Shown: one piece after another, positions 15,973 through 23,776 of the stretch | Numbering within the stretch: position 1 is the stretch's first letter | How the letters are laid out: every line of letters starts with the position of its first letter | DNA from: CAJCIY01 sp036379355 | GTDB taxonomy: Bacteria; Actinomycetota; Actinomycetes; Mycobacteriales; CAJCIY01 | Direction of reading: 5' to 3' | NCBI GenBank assembly: GCA_036379355.1 | Contig: DASVGV010000078.1 | Span: 1 to 30,575, forward strand | DNA length: 30,575 nt | Notes under the pieces: model-generated | The model's input: the letters and a program-made list of their open reading frames with translations, nothing else | What the model was told of the DNA's origin: nothing | Databases searched by the model: none | Translations under genes and position numbers: made by a program

Positions 15973-17154
15973 CTACGGCCTGGCCAGGAGCTCGGCGACC
16001 ACGTCGTCCAGCGGCTCGTGCGCGGCGATGTTGTCCCGCTGCGAGCGGACGACCATCGCGGCGTTGAGCCCCAGCACCCCCCACAACCCGCCCTGGCGGC
16101 CGTAGACGGCCACCCGCCTGCCCTTGGCGCCCACCGTCAGCAGCCTGACCTCGTCTGCCTCGGCGAGCCACCCGAGCGACTGGATCTTGACGTCGTACTG
16201 GTCGCTCCAGAAGTACGGCACCGGGCTGTGCACGTCGTCGGCACCGAGCATGTTGGCCGCGGCGACCTCGGCCATCTCGGTGGTGTTGGTCCAGTGCTCG
16301 GCGCGGGTGTGCCGGCCGAGCTGCACGTCGTACCACCGGGCGGCGTCGCCGACGGCGTAGACGTCGGGGCTATCGGTTCGCAGGTGCTCGTCCACGACCA
16401 CGCCGTCGTCGATGGTGAGGCCCGACCCGGTGAGCCAGTCGGTGGCCGGGCGGACGCCCACGCCCACGACGACCACGTCGGCGGGGAGCGTCCGCCCGTT
16501 GTCGAGCACGACGCCGGAAACCCGGTCGTCCCCGTCGAGGCCCGCGACCCCGGTTCCGGCGAGGACGGTGGTGCCGTGCTCCTCGTGCACGGCCGCGACC
16601 AAGGCCGCGATCTCGGGACCGACGGCGCCGATCAACGGGGCGGGCTGCGGCTCGACGATGGTCACCTCGACGCCGAGGGAACGGGCGCTGGCCGCCACCT
16701 CGCAGCCGATGAAACCGCCCCCGACGACGACCAGCCGCGCCCCGGCGCGCAGGTCGGCGGCGAGGGCGCGGCAATCGTCCAGGGTGCGCAGGTAGTGCAC
16801 CCCGACCACCGCAGGCACGACGGGGACGGTCTTGACCACGGCGCCCGTGGCGACGACCAACCGGTCGTACGCCAGCCGCTCGCCGGTGTCCAGGACCACC
16901 GCCCCGTCCTCGAGGCCCACCGCCGCCGTCGCGAGCCGGAGGTCGACGTCCAGGTCGCCGAACACGTGCGGCTGGGCCAGCGGCACCGGCTCCCGCTCGC
17001 CGCGCAGCACGTGCTTGGACAGCGGCGGCCGGTCGTACGGCTCGTGCCGCTCGGCCCCCACCATCGTGATCGAGCCGGCGAAGTCACCGGTGCGCAGCGC
17101 CTCCGCAGTCTTGATCCCCCCCAGGCCCGCACCGACGACGACGACGCGGTCCAC
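15973..17154 (-). CDS. Ferredoxin/rubredoxin reductase-like FAD oxidoreductase
   Basis: A 393-residue two-dinucleotide flavoprotein. The FAD site VVVVGAGLGGIKTAEALR starts at residue 4, the NAD(P)H site VVVGGGFIGCEVAASARSLG is central, and the second FAD contact is VYAVGDAARW. A C-terminal reductase domain (VPYFWSDQYDVKIQSLGWL) is typical of NAD(P)H:ferredoxin or rubredoxin reductases that feed P450s and Rieske oxygenases. No ferredoxin or oxygenase gene is adjacent in this window. The GTG start has a strong GGAGG. It follows the thiolase gene, but a 12-bp stem hairpin lies between them, so it is probably a separate transcript. Confidence 0.92.
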   Translation of the reverse strand: MDRVVVVGAGLGGIKTAEALRTGDFAGSITMVGAERHEPYDRPPLSKHVLRGEREPVPLAQPHVFGDLDVDLRLATAAVGLEDGAVVLDTGERLAYDRLVVATGAVVKTVPVVPAVVGVHYLRTLDDCRALAADLRAGARLVVVGGGFIGCEVAASARSLGVEVTIVEPQPAPLIGAVGPEIAALVAAVHEEHGTTVLAGTGVAGLDGDDRVSGVVLDNGRTLPADVVVVGVGVRPATDWLTGSGLTIDDGVVVDEHLRTDSPDVYAVGDAARWYDVQLGRHTRAEHWTNTTEMAEVAAANMLGADDVHSPVPYFWSDQYDVKIQSLGWLAEADEVRLLTVGAKGRRVAVYGRQGGLWGVLGLNAAMVVRSQRDNIAAHEPLDDVVAELLARP

Positions 17155-17176
17155 GCACCAACCTCCAGACGACAGC

Positions 17177-17214
17177 GAACGGCCCGGTCCGGATGGTTCC
17201 GTACCGGGCCGTTC
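17177..17214 (-). terminator. Terminator hairpin after the thiolase gene
   Basis: A perfect 12-base inverted repeat: GAACGGCCCGGT (17177-17188) with ACCGGGCCGTTC (17203-17214), 14-base loop. It lies 16 bases past the thiolase stop (minus strand) and before the Shine-Dalgarno of the flavoprotein gene. No U tract. Confidence 0.7.
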
Positions 17215-17229
17215 CGCGTGGGACGAGCG

Positions 17230-18375
17230 TCAGAGCAGCTCGAGGATGGTGGCGTTGGCCTGGCCGCCGCCTTCGCACATCGTCTGCAGGCCGTACTTGA
17301 TGCCCGCGTCGCGCATGTGGTGCACCAGCTGGGTCATGATCCGGGCGCCGGACCCGCCGAGCGGGTGGCCGATCGCGATCGCGCCGCCGTTCGGGTTCAC
17401 GGTCTTCTCGTCGGCACCGATCTCCTTGAGCCAGGCCATCGGGACCGGCGCGAAGGCCTCGTTCACCTCGTACGCGCCGATGTCGTCGGCCTTCAGGCCG
17501 GACTTCGCGAGGGCCTTCTGCGTCGCGGGGATCGGCGCCGTCAGCATGATGATCGGGTTCGCCCCGGCGAGGACAGCGGTGTGGATCCGGGCCATCGGCT
17601 TCATGCCCAGCTGCTTGGCCTTCTCGCTGGTCATCATGAGCAGTGCGGCCGAGCCGTCGGAGATCTGCGAGCTGTTGCCCGCCGTGATGACGCCGCCGTC
17701 GGGCTTGAAGGCCGGCTTGAGGTTCGCCATGGCCTCGATCGTGCCGCCGCGGCGGACGCCCTCGTCGGCCGTCACCTCGCCGTTCTCGGTGGGGACCGGC
17801 ACGATCTGCCCGGTGAGCCGGCCCTCGTCCTGCGCGGCAGCCGCCTTCTCGTGGCTGCCCAGGGAGAACTCGTCGAGCTGGGTACGCGACAGGCCCCACT
17901 TCTCGGCGATCATCTCGGCGCCGATGCCCTGGTTGGGGAAGGTGCCGTCGTAGCGGTCCAGGAAGGCCTTGGTGAGCGGCATCTGGCCCGCGGTGGACGA
18001 GCCCATGGGCACCCGGCTCATCGACTCGACGCCGCCGGCGACGACCACGTCGTACTGGCCCGCGATGAGCCCGGCGGCCGCGAAGTGGACCGCCTGCTGC
18101 GAGCTGCCGCACTGCCGGTCGACGGTGACACCGGTGACGGTCTCCGGCCACCCGGCGGTCAGCACGGCGTTGCGGGCGATGTCGAGGGTCTGCTCGCCGA
18201 CCTGGCTCACGCAGCCCCAGACGACGTCGTCGACGAGTGCCGGATCGACGCCCGAGCGCTTCTGGACCTCCTTCAGCACCAGGGCAGACAGGTCGAGCGG
18301 ATGCACACCGGAGAGCCCTCCGTTGCGCTTGCCGACTGGGGTACGTACGGCCTCGACGATGACGGCGTCACGCAT
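17230..18375 (-). CDS. Thiolase (acetyl-CoA acyltransferase, FadA5-like)
   Basis: A 381-residue thiolase with nucleophile C89 in DRQCGSSQQAV, His337 in GGAIAIGHPLGGSGAR and Cys367 in MCEGGGQANA. It cleaves a 3-ketoacyl-CoA to acetyl-CoA or runs the reverse condensation. The start VIVEAVRTPVGKRNGGLSG resembles mycobacterial steroid thiolase FadA5, but the substrate cannot be settled from sequence. ATG with AAGGAG upstream. The 70-base gap to the upstream GlxR-like gene holds a 12-base palindrome, suggesting local regulation. Confidence 0.93.
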   Translation of the reverse strand: MRDAVIVEAVRTPVGKRNGGLSGVHPLDLSALVLKEVQKRSGVDPALVDDVVWGCVSQVGEQTLDIARNAVLTAGWPETVTGVTVDRQCGSSQQAVHFAAAGLIAGQYDVVVAGGVESMSRVPMGSSTAGQMPLTKAFLDRYDGTFPNQGIGAEMIAEKWGLSRTQLDEFSLGSHEKAAAAQDEGRLTGQIVPVPTENGEVTADEGVRRGGTIEAMANLKPAFKPDGGVITAGNSSQISDGSAALLMMTSEKAKQLGMKPMARIHTAVLAGANPIIMLTAPIPATQKALAKSGLKADDIGAYEVNEAFAPVPMAWLKEIGADEKTVNPNGGAIAIGHPLGGSGARIMTQLVHHMRDAGIKYGLQTMCEGGGQANATILELL

Positions 18376-18407
18376 GGCTTCTCCTTCGCTCCGACGGTGT
18401 CTGCACC

Positions 18408-18428
18408 CAGGTTACCTGCACCGGTGCA
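18408..18428. promoter_or_regulatory. Overlapping palindromes upstream of the thiolase gene
   Basis: TGCACCGGTGCA (18417-18428) is a perfect 12-base palindrome. CAGGTTACCTG (18408-18418) is a second one with a one-base centre that shares its end. Both sit 33-53 bases before the thiolase start, where a promoter and operator would be expected. The binding protein is unknown; a TetR-type repressor is a guess. Confidence 0.4.
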
Positions 18429-18445
18429 CGGAAGTGACATGCGGG

Positions 18446-19156
18446 TCAGCGCTTGGCACCGCGGCGGGCCAGCGCAGCCGGGTCCAGGACCCGGAAGCTG
18501 CGCGGTCCCAGGGCGATCCACCCCCGCGACTCGAAGTCGCGCAGGGCCTTGTTCACCGTCTCCCGGGCCGCCCCGACCGCCGCCGCGAGCTGGTCCTGCG
18601 TCAGGCCGTGCGCGACCACGCCGTCCTCGTCGGTCCCGAACTGCTCGCGGAGCGCGATCAGCCGCCCGGCCACCCGGCCGGCGACGTCGACGAAGACCAG
18701 GTCGACGGTGACGTCGTTGGTACGGCGCAGCCGCCGGGCGAGGACGCGGAACATCTGCTCGGCGACGGCCGGGCGGCCCGCCGCCCACGAGATCAGGTCC
18801 TCCCGACGCAGACAGGCGACGACCGAGGGCACCATCGCCCGCCCCGTCGTCGCTCGCGGTCCCGGGTCGAGCGCGGAGGTCTCACCGAAAAGGTCGCCCG
18901 CCGCGAGGATCGCCTGGAGCAACGAGCCGGCCGGGCCGCCGTCGGTCGACAGCGACACCCGCCCCTCGAGGACCACGTAGACCGAGCCCTCGTCCTCGAC
19001 CCCCTGCCGGAACAGCACCTCGTCGCGCCTCAGCACCGTCCGGGTGAAGGACGGGAGCAGCGCGGTCACGTCGTCGTCGGCGATGTTCTGGAGCAGTCCG
19101 GCGCGCAGCAGCGCCTCTCGCTCCTCGGGCGCCCAGTCGTCGAGCGGCATGGTCAT
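18446..19156 (-). CDS. Crp/Fnr family regulator (GlxR-like)
   Basis: A 236-residue cyclic-nucleotide-type transcription factor. The effector domain holds GDLFGETSALDPGPRATTG (G91, E92 and R101 correspond to the cAMP-contacting residues of CRP and GlxR). The C-terminal winged helix begins LTQDQLAAAVGAARETVNKA (185-204), whose recognition helix is almost that of GlxR. The segment VLARRLRRTNDVTVDLVFVD also follows GlxR closely. It is shorter at the N terminus than some homologues. The ATG at 19156 has AGGA about 11 bases upstream. It lies ahead of the thiolase gene on the same strand. Predicted DNA target by analogy: TGTGA-N6-TCACA. Confidence 0.9.
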   Translation of the reverse strand: MTMPLDDWAPEEREALLRAGLLQNIADDDVTALLPSFTRTVLRRDEVLFRQGVEDEGSVYVVLEGRVSLSTDGGPAGSLLQAILAAGDLFGETSALDPGPRATTGRAMVPSVVACLRREDLISWAAGRPAVAEQMFRVLARRLRRTNDVTVDLVFVDVAGRVAGRLIALREQFGTDEDGVVAHGLTQDQLAAAVGAARETVNKALRDFESRGWIALGPRSFRVLDPAALARRGAKR

Positions 19157-19221
19157 GGCGGCATCCTGCCGTGTCTTCGTCGCATTGTCTTTGCTGCCCC
19201 CCGCTCGGCGTACGGACGGGG

Positions 19222-19893
19222 TCAGAGTGGCAACGGCTCGGCCAGCGAGCCGACGACATGGTTGGCGCCGGCCGCCGCGAGCTCGTCCTTGTCGAAGTGG
19301 TGGCTGGCGACGCCGATGCACGCCATCCCGCCGGCGTGCGCGCCCTCGACGTCGCGCGGGGTGTCGCCCAGCACGACCGCCCGCTCCGGCGGGATCTCGT
19401 CGCCGTACGCGAGCGAGGCGCGGCGCAGGCCGAGCTTCACCACCTCGTTGCGGTCGGTGTTGTCCGACCCGTACGCGCCGAAGCAGAACCAGCGGTTGAG
19501 GTTGGCGCGGTGCAGCTTGATGTGCCCCGCGACCTCGACGTTGCCAGAAACCAGGCCGAGCAGGTAGCCCTCGGCCAGCAGCTTCGGCAACAGCTCCTCG
19601 ACGCCGTCGAGGACCCGGTACCCGGTCGACTCGCGGACCGTGTCGTGCAGGTGCCGGTTGCGCGCGTCCATCAGCCTCGCGAACTCCTCCTCGCCCGGGT
19701 CGCGGTCCAGCACCGCCTGGAACGTCTGGCGGCCGACGTCCGGGTCCGTCATGCCGTTGTCGGTGAACGCGCCGATGTCGGCGGGGATGCCGTACAGCTC
19801 GTCGAAGGCACGCCGCCAGGACTCGGCTCCCGCCCCGCCGGAGTCGATGAGCGTGCCGTCGATGTCGAACAGGAGCGCGAGGTACGAGGCCAT
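19222..19893 (-). CDS. HAD-family hydrolase (phosphoglycolate phosphatase-like)
   Basis: A 223-residue HAD phosphatase. Motif I is LFDIDGTLID with nucleophile D10 and acid/base D12, motif II GLVSGN, the motif III lysine is probably in EVVKLG, and motif IV GDTPRDVEGA. A helical cap sits between residues about 18 and 95, as in the Gph/beta-phosphoglucomutase subgroup. Substrate unknown. The ATG is preceded by GAATCT at 7 bases, a possible leaderless -10, and lacks a Shine-Dalgarno. Divergent from the diguanylate cyclase gene. Confidence 0.9.
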   Translation of the reverse strand: MASYLALLFDIDGTLIDSGGAGAESWRRAFDELYGIPADIGAFTDNGMTDPDVGRQTFQAVLDRDPGEEEFARLMDARNRHLHDTVRESTGYRVLDGVEELLPKLLAEGYLLGLVSGNVEVAGHIKLHRANLNRWFCFGAYGSDNTDRNEVVKLGLRRASLAYGDEIPPERAVVLGDTPRDVEGAHAGGMACIGVASHHFDKDELAAAGANHVVGSLAEPLPL

Positions 19894-19922
19894 ACCGGGG
19901 AGATTCCCACGTCCGTGTCCGT

Positions 19923-19936
19923 CACCCGGCCGGGTG
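19923..19936. promoter_or_regulatory. 14-base palindrome in the HAD/GGDEF divergent region
   Basis: CACCCGGCCGGGTG is a perfect palindrome 30 bases upstream of the HAD start and about 90 bases upstream of the diguanylate cyclase start. It could be an operator for either gene. The rest of the 131-base gap is very GC-rich and also holds GACCGCGGTC; I see no clear -35/-10 pair. Confidence 0.35.
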
Positions 19937-20024
19937 GAGCTGCACGCGAGCCGAACACCGAGGTGCCGGCCGGCTCAGGACCGCGGTCGGCGGTGCCGAA
20001 GTGACAGGGCGACGGGGAGGGTGC

Positions 20025-21593
20025 ATGGGTGTCGACACGGCGGAGAACTGGCGGGCCGCTACCGAGCTGCTGGGCGACCGGCATGCGCGGATCGGAGCGG
20101 CGGAGGACCGCGGCCTGCTCGTCCCCCTGCCCCCGGAGGCCGCGGTACTCGTCCCGTCCGCGCTCGAACAGAACCGAGTCCTCGTCGGGCGGACCGCGCT
20201 GGACGCCGTCCGCGTGGAGGACCACACCGCGCTCATCGACGCCTGGGATCGGAACGTCCGGACGGGGCGGTCATCCGTGCCCGTGTGCCTCGCGGACGCA
20301 CCCGACTCGGGCACCTGGATGATGCACTTCTTCGACGTCCGCGAGCGCATCGGCGTGCACCTGGTGGTGTGCGTACCGACCGACGAGGTCCGCCGGCCCG
20401 ACGCGACGCTGCCTCCGCGGGAGCGGGCCCGGCCGCGCTTGGCGCGAATGCGCAAGGACCAGCTCGGCATCATCACCGAGATCGACGAGGCCACCACCCA
20501 GCTGCTGGGGTGGACACCCGAGGAGGTCCTCGGGCGTCGCTCCAGCGAGCTGATCCACCCGGACGATCGCGACCTGGCCATCGCCAGCTGGCTGGAGATG
20601 CTCGGCACGCCCGGTCTGGGGCGGCGGACGCGACTTCGGCACGCGCGACGGGACGGGTCGTGGGCCTGGGTCGAGATCACGAACCAGAACGCCTTGGCGG
20701 ACAGCGGGCACGTCTTCGCGGAGGTGGTCGACATCTCGGACGAGATGGCCGCGCACGAGGCACTGCGCGCGCGGGAACAGCTGCTGCACCGCCTGGCCGA
20801 AGCGCTCCCGGTCGCCGTCGTCCAGACGGACGCGGACGGCGCTGTGCTGTACGCGAACGGCCGCACCGCCGACCTGTTCGGCGCCGAGGCCACGCATGTC
20901 GAGGACCTGCTCGCTGCCGTGGCCGCGACGGACAGGGATGGCATCCGTGGCGTGTTCGGACGAGTGCTCTCGGGTGCGGACGGCGCGACCGTGGAGATCG
21001 CCCTCGCCAACGGGCGTACCCACCTGTCGGTCGTCGTGCGGCGCCTGGACGAGGGCGGCTCGACGACCGGGGCGGTGGCCTGCTTCACCGACGTGACCGA
21101 CAGCCTGCGCCTCCGCCATGAGCTCCAGCAGCGCGCAGAGGTCGACCCGCTCACCGGTTCACTGAACCGATCGGCGGTGCTGGACCGGCTGCATCGTGCC
21201 GTCGACGCCGGCGGCCCCGGCGTCGCAGTCGTCTTCGTCGACCTGGACGGGTTCAAGGCGGTCAACGACGAGCAGGGTCACGAGACGGGTGACGAGGTGC
21301 TCGTCCGCGTGGCGGGCGTGCTCCGCGACGGCTGCCGCGAGGAGGACCACGTCGGCCGGTACGGCGGCGACGAGTTCCTGGTGACGTGCGGCAACGTCGA
21401 CTCACCGCAGGAGGCGCGCGCCGTCGCCCAACGGTTCGCGACCGCCCTCGCCGAGCACGACCTGCACGCCAGCGTCGGTGTGGCCTGGTCGCGTCCGGGC
21501 GGGACGACAGTGCGCCAGCTCGTCGCCGCCGCCGACACGGCGATGTATGCCGCCAAGGCCACCCGCAACGGCGAGGTCGTGCTGGCCTCGTGA
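20025..21593 (+). CDS. PAS-PAS-GGDEF diguanylate cyclase
   Basis: A 522-residue soluble signalling protein. A diverged PAS-like segment is possible at about 10-130, a PAS domain lies at about 145-245 (GIITEIDEATTQLLGWTPEE, IHPDDRD, then DGSWAWVEIT), a second PAS at about 255-355, and a GGDEF domain at about 365-520. The active-site loop is intact (RYGGDEF, 447-451), so it should make c-di-GMP from two GTP. A product-inhibition I-site is also intact: R438-E-E-D441, five residues before GGDEF. There is no EAL domain and no membrane segment. The ATG at 20025 follows GGGGAGGG. The frame is open 24 bases upstream but without a ribosome site. Confidence 0.93.
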   Translation: MGVDTAENWRAATELLGDRHARIGAAEDRGLLVPLPPEAAVLVPSALEQNRVLVGRTALDAVRVEDHTALIDAWDRNVRTGRSSVPVCLADAPDSGTWMMHFFDVRERIGVHLVVCVPTDEVRRPDATLPPRERARPRLARMRKDQLGIITEIDEATTQLLGWTPEEVLGRRSSELIHPDDRDLAIASWLEMLGTPGLGRRTRLRHARRDGSWAWVEITNQNALADSGHVFAEVVDISDEMAAHEALRAREQLLHRLAEALPVAVVQTDADGAVLYANGRTADLFGAEATHVEDLLAAVAATDRDGIRGVFGRVLSGADGATVEIALANGRTHLSVVVRRLDEGGSTTGAVACFTDVTDSLRLRHELQQRAEVDPLTGSLNRSAVLDRLHRAVDAGGPGVAVVFVDLDGFKAVNDEQGHETGDEVLVRVAGVLRDGCREEDHVGRYGGDEFLVTCGNVDSPQEARAVAQRFATALAEHDLHASVGVAWSRPGGTTVRQLVAAADTAMYAAKATRNGEVVLAS

Positions 21594-21624
21594 CATCGGC
21601 GCCTGCTGCGGCCCCGCGCCGATG
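21594..21624 (+). terminator. Terminator hairpin after the diguanylate cyclase gene
   Basis: A perfect 9-base inverted repeat, CATCGGCGC (21594-21602) with GCGCCGATG (21616-21624) and a 13-base loop, starts at the base after the stop codon. No U tract. Confidence 0.6.
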
Positions 21625-21686
21625 AGAATCTGCACGTTCCGCGGGCAGATGCGGGACCGACCGATCATCATGTGTAGGTGGCCCGC

Positions 21687-22472
21687 GTGAGCCGTCGTTG
21701 GCGAGTGCTGGCGGCAGCCTTGGCATTGTCGGTGGCAGGGGTGGTCGCCGGCGCCACCGTGCCGAGAGCGCACGCCCACGGAAGGGTGCCGGTGGGGGCC
21801 GTGCACGTTGCCGGGGAGACCGCGCAGGACGTCGTCACCGGGCGGCTGCTGTTCGTCGGCGCCTCGTACAGCATCGGGCTCGGGGCGACGAACGCGGCCG
21901 AGGGGTACGCCTCGCTGCTCGCGGACCGCATGCACCAGCCGTACTCGGTCAACGCCGTGTCCGGTACCGGCTTCCAGAACGCGGGCCGGCATCACTCCGG
22001 CACGTTCGCCGAGCGGATCGCAAGAATCCCGGTGCTGCCTGCTCCCAGCATCGTCGTCATCCAGGGCGGCCGGGACGACACCCGCTTCCCGTCGAGCCGC
22101 GAGTACGCCGCCGCGCTCGACACGATCCAGCTGGCGCAGCACCGATTCCGGTCGGCGCGCGTCGTCGTCCTCGGGCCGATCCCCGCGGTGCTGCCCGTGA
22201 GCACGCGGATCCTCGCGATCCGCAGCGCCATCGGACAGGCCTGCCGCGCTGCCCGGGCGGGGTTCATCGACCCGATCGCCCAGCGGTGGATCACTCCCGA
22301 GAACATCCGCTCCTACAGCGGGCGGATCCACGGGCATCCCAACGACGCGGGCTACGCCTACATCACCACCCGGCTGATCGCCGCGCTGCCGGCGGCCCTG
22401 CACGCGTCCCAGCCGCCGCTCCAGCCCCTACCGACCCCCAGCGCCTCACCCACCACCGCTGCGCTGACCTGA
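21687..22472 (+). CDS. Exported SGNH/GDSL-like hydrolase
   Basis: A secreted protein of about 261 residues. The signal peptide (basic VSRRWR, hydrophobic LAAALALSVAGVVAGA) probably ends after AHA. An SGNH-hydrolase fold is suggested by LLFVGASYSIGLGA (block I, Ser in GAS rather than GDS), a Gly block (SGTGF), VVIQGGRDD (block III, usually GxND; the Asn is Arg here) and HGHPNDAGY (block V His). The changed block III makes activity uncertain. The tail is Pro/Ser/Thr-rich. Two GTG starts compete: 21687 has AGGTGG 5 bases upstream and is preferred; 21678 would add three residues. Confidence 0.8.
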   Translation: MSRRWRVLAAALALSVAGVVAGATVPRAHAHGRVPVGAVHVAGETAQDVVTGRLLFVGASYSIGLGATNAAEGYASLLADRMHQPYSVNAVSGTGFQNAGRHHSGTFAERIARIPVLPAPSIVVIQGGRDDTRFPSSREYAAALDTIQLAQHRFRSARVVVLGPIPAVLPVSTRILAIRSAIGQACRAARAGFIDPIAQRWITPENIRSYSGRIHGHPNDAGYAYITTRLIAALPAALHASQPPLQPLPTPSASPTTAALT

Positions 22473-22513
22473 CGCAGGAGCGGTCGGCGCTTCCACCCGG
22501 GCACGGCCCCGTG

Positions 22514-22519
22514 CAGACT
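22514..22519 (+). promoter_or_regulatory. Possible leaderless -10 element of the M20 gene
   Basis: CAGACT lies 6 bases before the ATG of the amidohydrolase, which lacks a Shine-Dalgarno. A small hairpin, GCACGG-CC-CCGTGC (22501-22514), abuts it and could be an operator or the terminator of the preceding gene. Confidence 0.35.
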
Positions 22520-22525
22520 GCGCGC

Positions 22526-23764
22526 ATGCCTGCGGACACCGCCCTTCTCGCCGACGTCTACCGCGACCTGCACGTCCACCCGGAGCTGTCGTTCCAAGAA
22601 CACCGGACGGCGGCACTCGTCGCCGACCGCCTGACCACACTCGGGTACGAAGTCACGACCGGCGTCGGCCGCACGGGGGTCGTCGGCGTGCTGCGCAACG
22701 GCGAGGGCCCGACAGCGCTGCTCCGCGCGGACATGGACGCGCTGCCGGTGCTGGAGAAGACCGGTCTTCCGTACGCGAGCACGGTCCGGGGCGTCGACCC
22801 GGACGGGCTGGACGTGCCGGTCATGCACGCCTGCGGCCACGACATGCACGTGACGTGCCTGCTCGGCGCCGCCGACGAGCTCGCCGCCGACCGGACGGCC
22901 TGGTCCGGGAACCTCGTCCTGGTCTTCCAGCCCGCCGAGGAGCTCGGGGGCGGAGCGCAGGGGATGGTCGACGACGGGCTGTTCGAGCGGTTCCCGCGGC
23001 CCGACGTCGTCCTGGGCCAGCACGTCGGCCCGATGCCGGCGGGGCTCATCGGTCTGCACGCCGGCCCGGCGTTCGCCGCCGCGGACGCCCTGCGGATCAC
23101 GCTGCACGGCCGGGGCGGCCACGGCTCGCGGCCGGAGGCCGCGATCGACCCGGTCGTCATGGCGGCGGCAACGGTGATGCGGCTGCAGACCGTCGTCTCC
23201 CGGGACGTCGCGGCGACCGACCCGGCGGTGGTCACCGTGGGGGCGATCCGTGCCGGGACCAAGAGCAACATCATTCCGGACGAGGCGGAGCTGCTGCTGT
23301 CGGTCCGCTCGTTCGACGAGAAGGTCCGGGCGTCGGTTCTCGCGTCGATCCGCCGGGTGGTCGAGGCCGAAGCGGCCGCGTCCGGCGCGACCGAGCCGCC
23401 CGAGATCGTCATGAACGAGGGCTTTCCGGTGCTGGTCAACGACCCGGCGGCCAGTGAGCGCACGCGGGCCGCGCTGGCCGCCCGGTTCGACCCGGCGTTC
23501 GTGGTCGACCCCGGGACCGTGACCGGCAGCGAGGACGTCGGCATCTTCGGGACCGCGGCCGGCGTCCCGACGGTCTACTGGATCCTCGGCGGCGCCGACC
23601 ACAGCCACTTCGCGGGAGCCGACTCGGTCGAGCAGATGGCCACGCTCGTGCGGGACCTGCCGGCGAACCACTCGCCGCTGTTCGCACCCGTCATCGAGCC
23701 GACCATCTCGACCGGCGTGGCCGCTCTCGTCACGGCGGCGCAGGCCTGGCTGCCGGCCGGCTGA
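22526..23764 (+). CDS. M20D-family amidohydrolase (hippurate/IAA-amino acid hydrolase-like)
   Basis: A 412-residue dinuclear metal amidohydrolase. Motifs: HVHPELSFQEHRTA at the start, RADMDALPV, HACGHDMH (metal Cys/His), QPAEELGGGAQGM (catalytic and metal Glu), GQHVGP, and the lid-domain GRGGHGSRPEAAIDPV. Members cleave N-acyl amino acids, hippurate or auxin-type conjugates; the substrate is not evident. The ATG at 22526 was chosen because the family's conserved start follows directly. The frame is open far upstream, but there it overlaps the SGNH gene out of phase. Its 3' end lies 12 bases from the converging methyltransferase. Confidence 0.93.
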   Translation: MPADTALLADVYRDLHVHPELSFQEHRTAALVADRLTTLGYEVTTGVGRTGVVGVLRNGEGPTALLRADMDALPVLEKTGLPYASTVRGVDPDGLDVPVMHACGHDMHVTCLLGAADELAADRTAWSGNLVLVFQPAEELGGGAQGMVDDGLFERFPRPDVVLGQHVGPMPAGLIGLHAGPAFAAADALRITLHGRGGHGSRPEAAIDPVVMAAATVMRLQTVVSRDVAATDPAVVTVGAIRAGTKSNIIPDEAELLLSVRSFDEKVRASVLASIRRVVEAEAAASGATEPPEIVMNEGFPVLVNDPAASERTRAALAARFDPAFVVDPGTVTGSEDVGIFGTAAGVPTVYWILGGADHSHFAGADSVEQMATLVRDLPANHSPLFAPVIEPTISTGVAALVTAAQAWLPAG

Positions 23765-23776
23765 CCGCGGCGCCCG

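Noticed and set aside
18435..18448. TGAC-N6-GTCA as a Crp/GlxR box upstream of the thiolase
   Set aside because: The half-sites do not match TGTGA/TCACA in register, and the motif overlaps the stop codon of the regulator gene.
16018..18711. An 897-codon open frame on the plus strand
   Set aside because: Antisense shadow of the flavoprotein, thiolase and GlxR-like genes; composition is low-complexity and no family is recognisable.
19198..19221. A terminator between the HAD and GlxR-like genes
   Set aside because: Only a CCCCG/CGGGG stem of five pairs with a long loop is possible, which is not significant in such GC-rich DNA.
21698..23764. A 688-codon version of the M20 amidohydrolase
   Set aside because: The first 276 codons are an alternative frame of the SGNH gene. 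The family's conserved N terminus begins at the ATG at 22526.
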